A stretch of DNA of 64,000 nt, taken from contig NZ_CP094534.1 in the NCBI RefSeq assembly GCF_022811645.1, positions 3,348,001-3,412,000 on the forward strand, written 5' to 3'. Of the stretch, positions 51,378 to 58,695 are shown piece after piece (position 1 is the first letter of the stretch; every line of letters starts with the position of its first letter). The notes under the pieces are model-generated. The model saw only the letters and a program-made list of their open reading frames with translations. It made no database searches and was not told the origin of the DNA. Made by a program: the position numbers and the translations under genes. The DNA is from Hymenobacter monticola. GTDB lineage: Bacteria > Bacteroidota > Bacteroidia > Cytophagales > Hymenobacteraceae.

Positions 51378-54350
51378 ATGATAGAATCTCTTCTCCTTCG
51401 CGCCCGGGCTTGGGCTGGCTTCTTGCTGCTGATAGTGGGGGCAGGACTGCGGCCGGAAACGGCGCAGGCCAGTCACATTCGGGCCGGATTCATCCAAGCC
51501 AAGCCCGACACCACGCCCGCCCGCAACCCGCGCCGCATCTTCTTCAAGATGATACTTTACACCACCACGCTGCCAACTGGTACCACGCCGCCGGTGGATG
51601 AGAAGGACGTGACCATTTTTTTCGGTGACAATACTTCCAGCTGCTACCAAGGCATTCCCCGCGTGGGCGGGCGCCAGCCCATTCCACTGGTGCCGGATAC
51701 CGGGGTCAACGTGTACACATTTGAGCACACCTATGGGACGACGGGCAGCTTTTTGGTGAGTTATACCGGCGAAAACCGCATTGCGAGCGTGCGCAACATG
51801 GATAACTCGAGCGCCCAGTCGTTTTACATCAGTACCACCGTTTACATCTTCCCCGAGCTGCTCGGCAACCGCTCGCCGGTCATCACGGCGCCGTCGGTCG
51901 ATAAGGGCGCGGTGGGGCAGCCGTTCACGTACAACCCCGGCGCCTACGACGCCGACGGCGACTCGTTGGTTTACAGCCTGCGGCCCAGCCAGAAGGTCAG
52001 CCTTTTGGCACAAGACATTGTGGGCCCGCCGTGCTCCGGCGCTACGGGCAACAATACGCCGCAGCCAGTTAACGTGCCTAACTTTCGGTTTCCGAACGAC
52101 CCGGCGGTTACCCCGGGCACGCCTCCTGTTCAGGTGGCCTACGGCGGCGTGCCCCCGGGGGTGCCCGGGGCGCCGGCCATATTTGTGCAGAACCCCAACG
52201 ATGGGCAGATAACCTGGAACGCACCCGTCGAGGCGGGCATCTACAATTTTGCGTTCAGCATCACGGAAATCCGCCGGACCCCGCTGGGGTGGCGCAAGAT
52301 TGGCGAGGTGGTGAGCGACGTGCAGGTCATCATTGTGCCCACCAACAACCTGCGGCCTATTCTAACCATCCCGACCGACATCTGCGTGGTGGCGGGCGCC
52401 ACGGTGACGGGCGTGGTCACGGCCGTCGACGGCGTGGCGGCCGGCAGCGCGGCCCAGACGCCGGTTTCGCTGTTTGCTTATTCGGGCATCAAGCCACCGG
52501 CCACCTTTGTGCAGACCGCGCAGGGGCCGCCCCAGGCACGCGGCGTCTTCACCTGGCAAACGCAGTGCAGCAACGTGGCCCGGCTGCCCTACCTGGTGGT
52601 GTTCAAGGCCCAGGACACGCCGCCGGGCTCGGGCAGCACCAGCACGCCGCCAAGCAGCCAGCCGCTGGTGGATGAGCAGGTGTGGCGCATCACGGTGGTG
52701 GGCTCGCCGCCGCAAAACCTGCAGGCCACCACCGCCACCAGCCCGTCCGGCCTGAACCGGACCGTGCTCAACTGGAGCACTTATAATTGCACCAACGCCA
52801 GCACCATCCACATCTACCGCAAGGTGGGCCCGGGCCCGGGCCCGGGGGCCTGCGAAACGGGCATTCCGCCCTCAACAGGCTACGTGCGCATCGGCTCGGT
52901 GAACGCCAACGTGACCACCTTCACCGACGACAACCTCGATGCCAACGGCGCCCCCCGCGGGCTGGCCCGGGGCCTCACCTATTGCTACCGTATTTATGCC
53001 GAGTTTCCGCTGCCGGGGCTGGGGGCCAGCCTGGCTTCGGCCGAGGCCTGCGCCACGTTTGCCGGCCGCACGGCCCAGCTCAAGAACGTAGACGTGGAGG
53101 CCACTAGCGCCACCGCCGGCCAGATTGCCGTGCGCTGGACTACGCCCCGCACCACCACGGGCGTGGCCTTCGACGGCACGCCCGGCTACGTGCTGTCGCG
53201 CGGCGAGGGTCTGGCCCCGACGACGTTTACGACGGTGCGCACCTTCACTTCGCTCACCGACACTTCGTTTGTGGATACCGGCCTCAACACCCTGGACCGG
53301 CAGTACACCTACCGGCTCGATTTTGTGCGGACCTTCCCCGGCGGCCAGCCCAGCATCACCGAAACCAGCCTTCCGGCCAGCAGCGTGCGCACCACCGTGG
53401 TGGCCAACAACCCGCCCACGGCTTTCACCGTGCGCTGGACCTACAACGTGCCCTGGGACAACACGGCCCGCCCCGTGACCATCTACCGCCGCGCCGACAC
53501 CCCGGGCAGCGTGTTTGTGCCCATTGCCACGGCCCCAACGGGGGCGGGTGGAGGCACCTACCTCGATAACAGCGCGACGCTGGTGCCGCGCCAGAGCTAC
53601 TGCTACTACGTGCGCACCGAGGGCCGCTACGCCCCCACGGGCTACCTCAGTGCGCTGCTCAATAAAAGCCAGGAGCAGTGCCGCCAGCTCATTGCGCCGC
53701 CCTGTACGCCGGTGCTAGCCCTGCAGGCGGTGAACTGCGACAGCCTGGCGGCCTTGCCCCAGTCGTCGGGCACCACCCAAACCTACACCAACCGCCTAAG
53801 CTGGACGCTGAGCAGTGCCCCCACGGGCTGCGACGCCAACGTGGCTGGCTACCGCGTGTACTACCGCGAAGGCACCGCAGGGGCGTTCACGCTGCTCACC
53901 ACCACTGCCCAAACCTCCTTCGTCCACGCCAACCTGCCCACTTCGGGCGGCTGCTACGCGGTGCAGGCCGTGGGCAGCGGCGGCGCGGCCAGCGACACGA
54001 GCAATGTGGCCTGCCAGGCCAACTGCCTGTTTTTCTCGCTGCCCAACATCTTCACGCCCAACGGCGATGCGCAGAACGCCGTGTTCCGGCCCCGCAACAG
54101 CTCGCCGGTGCGCAGCGTGCACTTTCAGGCCTTCAACCGCTGGGGCCGCAAGGTTTTCGAGAACACCACCACGGCCAGCGACCCCGTGCTCATCAACTGG
54201 GACGGCGGCGGGCCCGTGGGCGGCGACTCCTCCGGCAGCCGCGGCAACAAGGTGTCCGACGGCATCTACTTCTACTTCGCTGAGGTAGAGTTTGCCGACC
54301 CCGCCAGCACCAAGCGCACCTACAAAGGCTGGGTGGAAATTGTGCGTTAA
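51378..54350 (+). CDS. Large surface protein with gliding-motility type C-terminal domain, copy 2
   Basis: A 990-residue paralog of the preceding gene with the same order: signal peptide (AWAGFLLLIVGAGLRPETAQA), SHIRAGFIQAKPD, RIFFKMILYT, FFGDNTSSCYQG, SFLVSYTGENRIASV, a middle block identical in both copies in many places (CSNVARLPYLVVFKAQD; TYCYRIYAEFPLPG; WTYNVPWDN) and the C-terminal NIFTPNGDAQNAVFRP, FQAFNRWGRKVFEN and YKGWVEIVR. Insertions and proline-rich loops (GPGPGPGAC) differ. ATG 51378 is chosen because it begins the signal peptide; the frame upstream is not conserved. The two are an ancient tandem duplication. Confidence 0.9.
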   Translation: MIESLLLRARAWAGFLLLIVGAGLRPETAQASHIRAGFIQAKPDTTPARNPRRIFFKMILYTTTLPTGTTPPVDEKDVTIFFGDNTSSCYQGIPRVGGRQPIPLVPDTGVNVYTFEHTYGTTGSFLVSYTGENRIASVRNMDNSSAQSFYISTTVYIFPELLGNRSPVITAPSVDKGAVGQPFTYNPGAYDADGDSLVYSLRPSQKVSLLAQDIVGPPCSGATGNNTPQPVNVPNFRFPNDPAVTPGTPPVQVAYGGVPPGVPGAPAIFVQNPNDGQITWNAPVEAGIYNFAFSITEIRRTPLGWRKIGEVVSDVQVIIVPTNNLRPILTIPTDICVVAGATVTGVVTAVDGVAAGSAAQTPVSLFAYSGIKPPATFVQTAQGPPQARGVFTWQTQCSNVARLPYLVVFKAQDTPPGSGSTSTPPSSQPLVDEQVWRITVVGSPPQNLQATTATSPSGLNRTVLNWSTYNCTNASTIHIYRKVGPGPGPGACETGIPPSTGYVRIGSVNANVTTFTDDNLDANGAPRGLARGLTYCYRIYAEFPLPGLGASLASAEACATFAGRTAQLKNVDVEATSATAGQIAVRWTTPRTTTGVAFDGTPGYVLSRGEGLAPTTFTTVRTFTSLTDTSFVDTGLNTLDRQYTYRLDFVRTFPGGQPSITETSLPASSVRTTVVANNPPTAFTVRWTYNVPWDNTARPVTIYRRADTPGSVFVPIATAPTGAGGGTYLDNSATLVPRQSYCYYVRTEGRYAPTGYLSALLNKSQEQCRQLIAPPCTPVLALQAVNCDSLAALPQSSGTTQTYTNRLSWTLSSAPTGCDANVAGYRVYYREGTAGAFTLLTTTAQTSFVHANLPTSGGCYAVQAVGSGGAASDTSNVACQANCLFFSLPNIFTPNGDAQNAVFRPRNSSPVRSVHFQAFNRWGRKVFENTTTASDPVLINWDGGGPVGGDSSGSRGNKVSDGIYFYFAEVEFADPASTKRTYKGWVEIVR

Positions 54351-54401
54351 TCAGGCTGATTCGCAAATCAAAGGCAGTTCCATTAGCACCATCGTTTCGA
54401 G

Positions 54402-54434
54402 CAGCGCGGGCCCCGAGGTCCGCGCTGTTTTTTT
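54402..54434 (+). terminator. Terminator after large surface protein 2
   Basis: CAGCGCGGG...CCGCGCTG pair with a mismatch around a loop and are followed by seven T (54428-54434). Confidence 0.85.
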
Positions 54435-54502
54435 GGGCCAATGCGGGTTTGTGTGCAGCTTGCGCCCCAATTCATTTTCCCTCCCTCAGCACCAAACTTC
54501 CC

Positions 54503-55387
54503 ATGAGCTCGACCACCGCCATTGTTTTCCCCGGCCAGGGCAGCCAGTTTCCGGGCATGGCCCGCGACCTTTTCGACCAGAGCCTCGACGCCCGCGCCCT
54601 GCTCACCCGCGCCAACGACATCCTTGGCTTCAGCCTCACCGACATCATGTTTTCGGGCACTGAGGAAGACCTGCGCCGTACCGACGTCACCCAGCCGGCC
54701 ATTTTCGTGCATTCGGTGGCCCAGTTTGTGGCCCGGCCCGAGCTGCAGCCCGGCATGACGGCCGGCCACTCCTTGGGCGAGTTCTCGGCCCTGGTAGCGG
54801 CCGGCGTGCTGCGCTTCGAGGATGCCCTGCCGCTGGTGGCCCGCCGCGCCCAGGCCATGCAGGCCGCCTGCGAGGAGCAGCCCGGCACCATGGCCGCCAT
54901 TCTGGGGCTTGATGACGCCATCGTGGAGCGCATCTGCCAGGAAATCACCGACGGCGGGGACGTGGTGGTAGCCGCCAACTACAACTGCCCCGGCCAGCTC
55001 GTCATTTCGGGCAGCACGGCCGGAGTTGCCAAAGCCTGCGAAGCCCTGAAAGCTGCCGGCGCCAAGCGCGCCCTGCCGCTGCCGGTAGGCGGCGCTTTCC
55101 ACTCGCCCCTGATGCAAAGTGCCGCCGCTGCGCTGGCCGAAGCCATCGAAAAAACGACCTTCAGCGCCGCTAAGTGCCCCGTTTACCAAAACGTAGACGC
55201 GCTGCCCCACACCGACCCCGCCGAAATCAAAGCCAACCTGCTGGCCCAGCTCACCGCCCCCGTGCGCTGGACACAGCTGGTGCAGCGCATGGCCGCCGAC
55301 GGCGCTACCGATTTCATCGAGTGCGGCCCCGGCAAAGTGTTGCAAGGCCTAGTGAAGAAAATTGTGCCCACCGCCACTATTGGATAA
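54503..55387 (+). CDS. fabD: Malonyl-CoA:ACP transacylase
   Basis: FabD transfers malonyl from CoA to acyl carrier protein to start fatty acid elongation. The 294-residue product has AIVFPGQGSQFPGMARDLF at the N-terminus, the nucleophile Ser in TAGHSLGEFSALVAAG (Ser about 91), RAQAMQ with the substrate-binding Arg, ANYNCPGQLVISG, the catalytic His in PVGGAFHSPLMQ and a final ECGPGKVLQGLVKK. Length matches the family. ATG 54503 (MSSTTAIVFPG) is chosen. It is followed by a family A palindrome. Confidence 0.96.
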   Translation: MSSTTAIVFPGQGSQFPGMARDLFDQSLDARALLTRANDILGFSLTDIMFSGTEEDLRRTDVTQPAIFVHSVAQFVARPELQPGMTAGHSLGEFSALVAAGVLRFEDALPLVARRAQAMQAACEEQPGTMAAILGLDDAIVERICQEITDGGDVVVAANYNCPGQLVISGSTAGVAKACEALKAAGAKRALPLPVGGAFHSPLMQSAAAALAEAIEKTTFSAAKCPVYQNVDALPHTDPAEIKANLLAQLTAPVRWTQLVQRMAADGATDFIECGPGKVLQGLVKKIVPTATIG

Positions 55388-55392
55388 GAGGG

Positions 55393-55473
55393 CGAGTACC
55401 CCGAAGCTCCTGCTTCGGCCCGTGAGAACAATTGACGTTCTGCCGAGCCGAACCAGGAGCTTCGGGGTACTCG
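55393..55473. repeat. Dispersed palindrome, family A, copy 3
   Basis: Left arm CGAGTACCCCGAAGCTCCTG... and right arm ...CAGGAGCTTCGGGGTACTCG pair over about 28 bases with few mismatches. It lies between the converging fabD and folK genes. Core shared with the copies at 32773 and 39698. Confidence 0.87.
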
Positions 55474-55479
55474 TGGCAT

Positions 55480-55971
55480 TCACTCCACGCGCTGAACGGC
55501 TAGTGGGTCGGGGCACTGCACCAGCAACTCAGCCACGCTGCTCCCAAGCACCGGGTGCTGCAAGCTGCCGGCAATTTCGGCCAGCGGCACCAGCGCAAAC
55601 CGCCGCTCGGCCAAGCGCGGGTGTGGCACTACGAGGCTGGGCTGGTTGATAATTTCGTGGCCATAGAGCAAAATGTCCACATCGAGCGTACGGCTGCCCC
55701 AGCGTTCCAGGCGCTCACGCCCGGCCCTTTGCTCCGTGGCCAGGCATTGGGCCAGCAGCTCCTGGGCCGACAACTCCGTGCGCAGAGCCAGGACTTGGTT
55801 GAGGAAGGCCGGCTGGTCTTCGCGGCCCCAGGCGGCCGTTTCATAAAGGCCGGATGCGGCCGCAATTGTGCCAGTGATAGCAGCCAGCTGCGCCCGGGCC
55901 CCGGCCAGCAGCGCCGCCCGGTCGCCGAGGTTGCTGCCGAGCAGCAAGTAGGCGGTGACGGTGCGGCTCAT
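55480..55971 (-). CDS. folK: 2-amino-4-hydroxy-6-hydroxymethyldihydropteridine diphosphokinase
   Basis: FolK (HPPK) pyrophosphorylates hydroxymethyl-dihydropterin in folate synthesis. The 163-residue product has AYLLLGSNLGDRAALL at the N-terminus, SGLYETAAWGREDQPAFLNQVL, then the family signature ERWGSRTLDVDILLYG and PHPRLAERRFALVPLAEI. Length agrees with the family. Its ATG overlaps the stop of the hydrolase gene upstream by four bases, so the two genes are translationally coupled. Confidence 0.95.
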   Translation of the reverse strand: MSRTVTAYLLLGSNLGDRAALLAGARAQLAAITGTIAAASGLYETAAWGREDQPAFLNQVLALRTELSAQELLAQCLATEQRAGRERLERWGSRTLDVDILLYGHEIINQPSLVVPHPRLAERRFALVPLAEIAGSLQHPVLGSSVAELLVQCPDPLAVQRVE

Positions 55972-56825
55972 GCGCGGCGTTGGAAAAAATCAGCGGTGCG
56001 CTCGGCCACGAAGCGGGCGGGCTCCGGTAACTCCTGCCGGACCCAGGGGTGCGCCCCGCCAAACATGTGCGTGGCGTCGGGTATGAGCAGCAGCTCGGCA
56101 TCGGGCTTGAGCTGGTGCAGGGCGTGGGCGGCGTCCACGTGCACGGTTTCGTCCTGGTCGCCGTGCACGAGGAGCAAAGGCTGGCGCAGCTTGCGGCGCA
56201 CGTTGTGGGCAATGTCGAGGCGCGGGCGGTGTTGGTGGTAGTCTTCCACCAGCTGGTAGTGCAGGGGCAGCTGCTGGCCGGTGCGGGTGTTGGGCACGTG
56301 CAGCACACCGGTGCGCTCCCACTCGTCGAAAACGGCCTGGGGCCAGTGCGGGTGCACTTCGGCAATGGCGGCCCAGGTGGCCACGGCCCGCACGCGCGCA
56401 TCTTCGGCGGCTTTGAGCAGCACCAGGCCGCCCCCGCGGCTGTGGCCCACCAGGCACAGGCGCGCCAGGTCCATTTCAGCGGCCGGCACGGGCGTGCTGC
56501 CCGCAAACAGCGCATCGATGACCTGGCCAATGTCATCGAGCTCAATGCTGAAGTTGTTGCGGCCAAACGCTTCCAAATCTTCCAAATCGCCGGTGCCGCC
56601 CACCACGAGGCCGTTGTGCGAAAGGTTGAGCTTGAAGAACACGAAGCCGCGCTCGGCAAAAAAGTCGGCCAGCCGCGGGAAATGGCCCCAGTCTTTGAAC
56701 CCCTTAAACCCGTGCACGAAAAGCACCACCGGCTTGGCCTGGCCATCGGGCCGGAAGGTGGCATCCGCCTCGAAAGCCCGGCCGTGGCCGGTGCCGGTGA
56801 GTAGGAAAGAAGCGTGAGTGAGCAT
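55968..56825 (-). CDS. Alpha/beta hydrolase (dienelactone hydrolase-like)
   Basis: A 285-residue alpha/beta hydrolase. VVLFVHGFKGFKDWG carries the oxyanion HG motif; the nucleophile is in LVGHSRGGGLVLL (G-H-S-R-G-G, Ser about 147); the Asp in VHGDQDETV and the His in PDATHMFGGAHPW complete a triad. The sequence is closest to peptidase S9- or DLH-like hydrolases of unknown substrate. The start at 56825 (MLTHASFLL) is four bases after a TACCTTCG box, so the transcript may be leaderless. folK follows in the same operon, overlapping by four bases. Confidence 0.88.
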   Translation of the reverse strand: MLTHASFLLTGTGHGRAFEADATFRPDGQAKPVVLFVHGFKGFKDWGHFPRLADFFAERGFVFFKLNLSHNGLVVGGTGDLEDLEAFGRNNFSIELDDIGQVIDALFAGSTPVPAAEMDLARLCLVGHSRGGGLVLLKAAEDARVRAVATWAAIAEVHPHWPQAVFDEWERTGVLHVPNTRTGQQLPLHYQLVEDYHQHRPRLDIAHNVRRKLRQPLLLVHGDQDETVHVDAAHALHQLKPDAELLLIPDATHMFGGAHPWVRQELPEPARFVAERTADFFQRRA

Positions 56826-56829
56826 GAGG

Positions 56830-56837
56830 CGAAGGTA
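56830..56837 (-). promoter_or_regulatory. -7 box four bases before the hydrolase start
   Basis: On the minus strand TACCTTCG is followed by four bases and ATG 56825. The spacing is the same as before murB and the DEAD-box helicase. No -33 element is obvious. Confidence 0.48.
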
Positions 56838-56882
56838 AGAGGTGGATTGGTGGGTGAAAAGGGTGATGGATGGGTGACAGCT

Positions 56883-56982
56883 GTCATCCTGAGCGTAGCG
56901 AAGGACCTTCTCACGGCTGAGTAATTTAGGATAGGTGTGTCGGTGCAGGCGTGATAAGGTGCTTCGCTATGCTCAGGATGAC
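56883..56982. repeat. Palindrome, family C, copy 4
   Basis: Left arm GTCATCCTGAGCGTAGCGAA... and right arm ...TTCGCTATGCTCAGGATGAC pair over about 32 bases with few mismatches around a 36-base centre. It lies in the divergent gap between the hydrolase-folK operon and the polyprenyl synthase. Confidence 0.82.
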
Positions 56983-57051
56983 CGTTCTGATAATTGTTTA
57001 GCGTCGCAAAGACTTCCACCTAGCCCGTTCTGCCGTATCATTGCCGGCGCA

Positions 57052-58059
57052 ATGCCCCAACAACCCACTTTCTCCCTCGACCAGATTCAGGCGCCCATCG
57101 CGGCCGAAATGGAAGAGTTTGAATACAAGTTTCGTCAGTCGATGCGCACCAAGGTGCTGTTGCTCGACAAGATAATGGGCTACATCGTGAAGCGCAAGGG
57201 CAAGCAGATTCGGCCCATGTTTGTGTTTCTTACCGCCCGTGCCGCCCGCCCCGAGCCCAATACCGGCGACCCGCTGCCCGATGCCTCCTTCCGCGGCGCC
57301 GCCCTCATCGAACTGCTGCACACCGCCACCCTGGTGCACGACGACGTGGTGGACGAAAGCAACTACCGCCGTGGCTTCTTTTCCATCAACGCGCTGTGGA
57401 AGAACAAGATTGCCGTGCTCGTGGGCGACTACCTGCTCTCGCGCGGCCTGCTGCTTTCGCTCGAAAACGACGACTTCGACCTGCTGAAAATTGTGAGCAA
57501 CGCCGTGCGCGAGCTGAGCGAAGGCGAGCTGCTGCAAATCGAAAAAGCCCGCAAGCTCGACATCACCGAGGACGTTTATTTCGACATCATCCGGCAGAAA
57601 ACCGCCTCGCTCATTGCCTCGTGCACGGCGGTGGGCGCGGCCTCCGTGGGCGCCGATAAGGAGACCATCGAGCGTGCCCGCTTATTTGGCGAGAAAGTGG
57701 GCATCGCCTTCCAAATCAAGGACGACTTGTTTGACTACGGCACGGCCGAAATCGGCAAGCCGGTGGGCATCGACATCAAAGAAAAAAAGATGACGCTGCC
57801 GCTGATTTACGCCCTGCAGCACGCCGGGTGGCTGGAAAAGCGCCAGGTGATTTTCAACGTGAAAAACAACGAAGGCCACCGCGACCGGGTGCAGCAGGTG
57901 ATTGAATTTGTGAAGAAATCGGGCGGGCTGGACTACGCCATTGCTACGATGAAAAAATACCGCGACGACGCCTTGGACATTCTGCATACCTTCCCGGCCT
58001 CGCCCAGCCGCACCTCGCTGGAGGAGCTGATTAACTATACGATAGAGCGGGAGAAGTAA
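57052..58059 (+). CDS. Polyprenyl synthetase (trans-isoprenyl diphosphate synthase)
   Basis: A 335-residue prenyl transferase making long-chain polyprenyl diphosphate, for quinone side chains. Motifs: GKQIRPMFVFLTA; the first aspartate-rich motif HDDVVDESNYRRG (about 96-101); LVGDYLLSRGL; the second motif FQIKDDLFDYG (about 222). The chain length is likely to be octaprenyl or heptaprenyl for menaquinone (MK-7/8), inferred from the phylum. The upstream frame to 56935 runs into a family C palindrome, so ATG 57052 (MPQQPTFSLDQIQ) is chosen. Confidence 0.93.
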   Translation: MPQQPTFSLDQIQAPIAAEMEEFEYKFRQSMRTKVLLLDKIMGYIVKRKGKQIRPMFVFLTARAARPEPNTGDPLPDASFRGAALIELLHTATLVHDDVVDESNYRRGFFSINALWKNKIAVLVGDYLLSRGLLLSLENDDFDLLKIVSNAVRELSEGELLQIEKARKLDITEDVYFDIIRQKTASLIASCTAVGAASVGADKETIERARLFGEKVGIAFQIKDDLFDYGTAEIGKPVGIDIKEKKMTLPLIYALQHAGWLEKRQVIFNVKNNEGHRDRVQQVIEFVKKSGGLDYAIATMKKYRDDALDILHTFPASPSRTSLEELINYTIEREK

Positions 58060-58085
58060 CACGGCCAGATGGGGAAAAAAAGCTT

Positions 58086-58244
58086 GTCATTGCGAGCGCA
58101 GCGAAGCAATCCGTCCTGTTCTCAGCGACCAGCCATGTAAAGTGACAAAGCCCCGGCACCATTGCGGTACCGGGGCTTTCTGATAAAAGGACGTGTCTGG
58201 TGCTGGACAGGACGGATTGCCACGGCCTGCGGCCTCGCAATGAC
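58086..58244. repeat. Composite palindrome (family D) with a terminator at its centre
   Basis: Outer arms GTCATTGCGAGCGCAGCGAA... (from 58086) and ...GGCCTCGCAATGAC (to 58244) pair, as do GCAATCCGTCCTG (58106-58118) and CAGGACGGATTGC (58208-58220). In the middle a perfect GC-rich hairpin (58147-58179) is inserted. Sequences of this GTCATTGCGAG type are known as scattered repeats in many bacterial genomes. It lies between the polyprenyl synthase and zinc-ribbon genes, which converge. Confidence 0.88.
58147..58179. terminator. Terminator hairpin within the composite palindrome
   Basis: AAAGCCCCGGCACC... at 58147 pairs with ...GGTACCGGGGCTTT ending at 58179, leaving a short loop. It could end both converging transcripts (polyprenyl synthase and zinc-ribbon gene). 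Confidence 0.8.
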
Positions 58245-58250
58245 AGATGA

Positions 58251-58547
58251 CTACTCCGCCACCTGGTAGCTCACTTCTTTGGCGTCGCTCACTTTGAACG
58301 TCACGCCGTCGAAGCTGCTGTCGACTTCCAGGGTGTGGGTCATTTCGCAGCCAGGGCACTTGATTTCTTCGATTTCGTGGTTTTCGGCGTGCTCGGGCGA
58401 GTCGGCTTGGTCGTTGGGGGCGGGCACGCCGATGAGGTCGGTGAAGACTTCGGTGTTGCATTGGGTGCACTCAAACTTGAGGCCGACGGCGCGGCCTTGC
58501 AAATCGGCGAGCGGGGCGGGGGAGCTGGAGTTCTGCTGAATCCACAT
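58251..58547 (-). CDS. Small zinc-ribbon-like protein
   Basis: A 98-residue protein with two CxxC pairs, FECTQCNTEVF and IKCPGCEMTHTL, about 40 residues apart, that could coordinate one zinc ion. Between them is an acidic stretch (DSPEHAENHEIEE). The final strands (TFKVSDAKEVSYQVAE) are beta-like. I do not recognise a named family; resemblance is to CPXCG-type zinc ribbons. ATG 58547 (MWIQQNSSS) is four bases after a TTCCTTTG box. Confidence 0.65.
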   Translation of the reverse strand: MWIQQNSSSPAPLADLQGRAVGLKFECTQCNTEVFTDLIGVPAPNDQADSPEHAENHEIEEIKCPGCEMTHTLEVDSSFDGVTFKVSDAKEVSYQVAE

Positions 58548-58551
58548 AAGG

Positions 58552-58559
58552 CAAAGGAA
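58552..58559 (-). promoter_or_regulatory. -7-like box four bases before the zinc-ribbon start
   Basis: On the minus strand TTCCTTTG is followed by four bases and ATG. It departs from TAnnTTTG only at the second base, and has the same four-base spacing as murB, the helicase and the hydrolase. Confidence 0.4.
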
Positions 58560-58695
58560 TTGGAGGAAAGAAAAGAAAGGTGCCGGGCCGGGGCCCGTTC
58601 GGCTGTACGCGGCCGGGCCGAAAAAAGATGAACCAGTTGCGGCCGGGCGGTAGTTTTGGGTAGCCGGCCAATGGCAAGCCGCGAAGACATCCAAC

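Noticed and set aside
28050..58244. The repeated palindromes as a CRISPR array or insertion sequences
   Set aside because: Copies are scattered singly between genes with unequal spacing, are palindromic throughout, and have no spacers, cas genes, transposase or flanking duplications that I can see.
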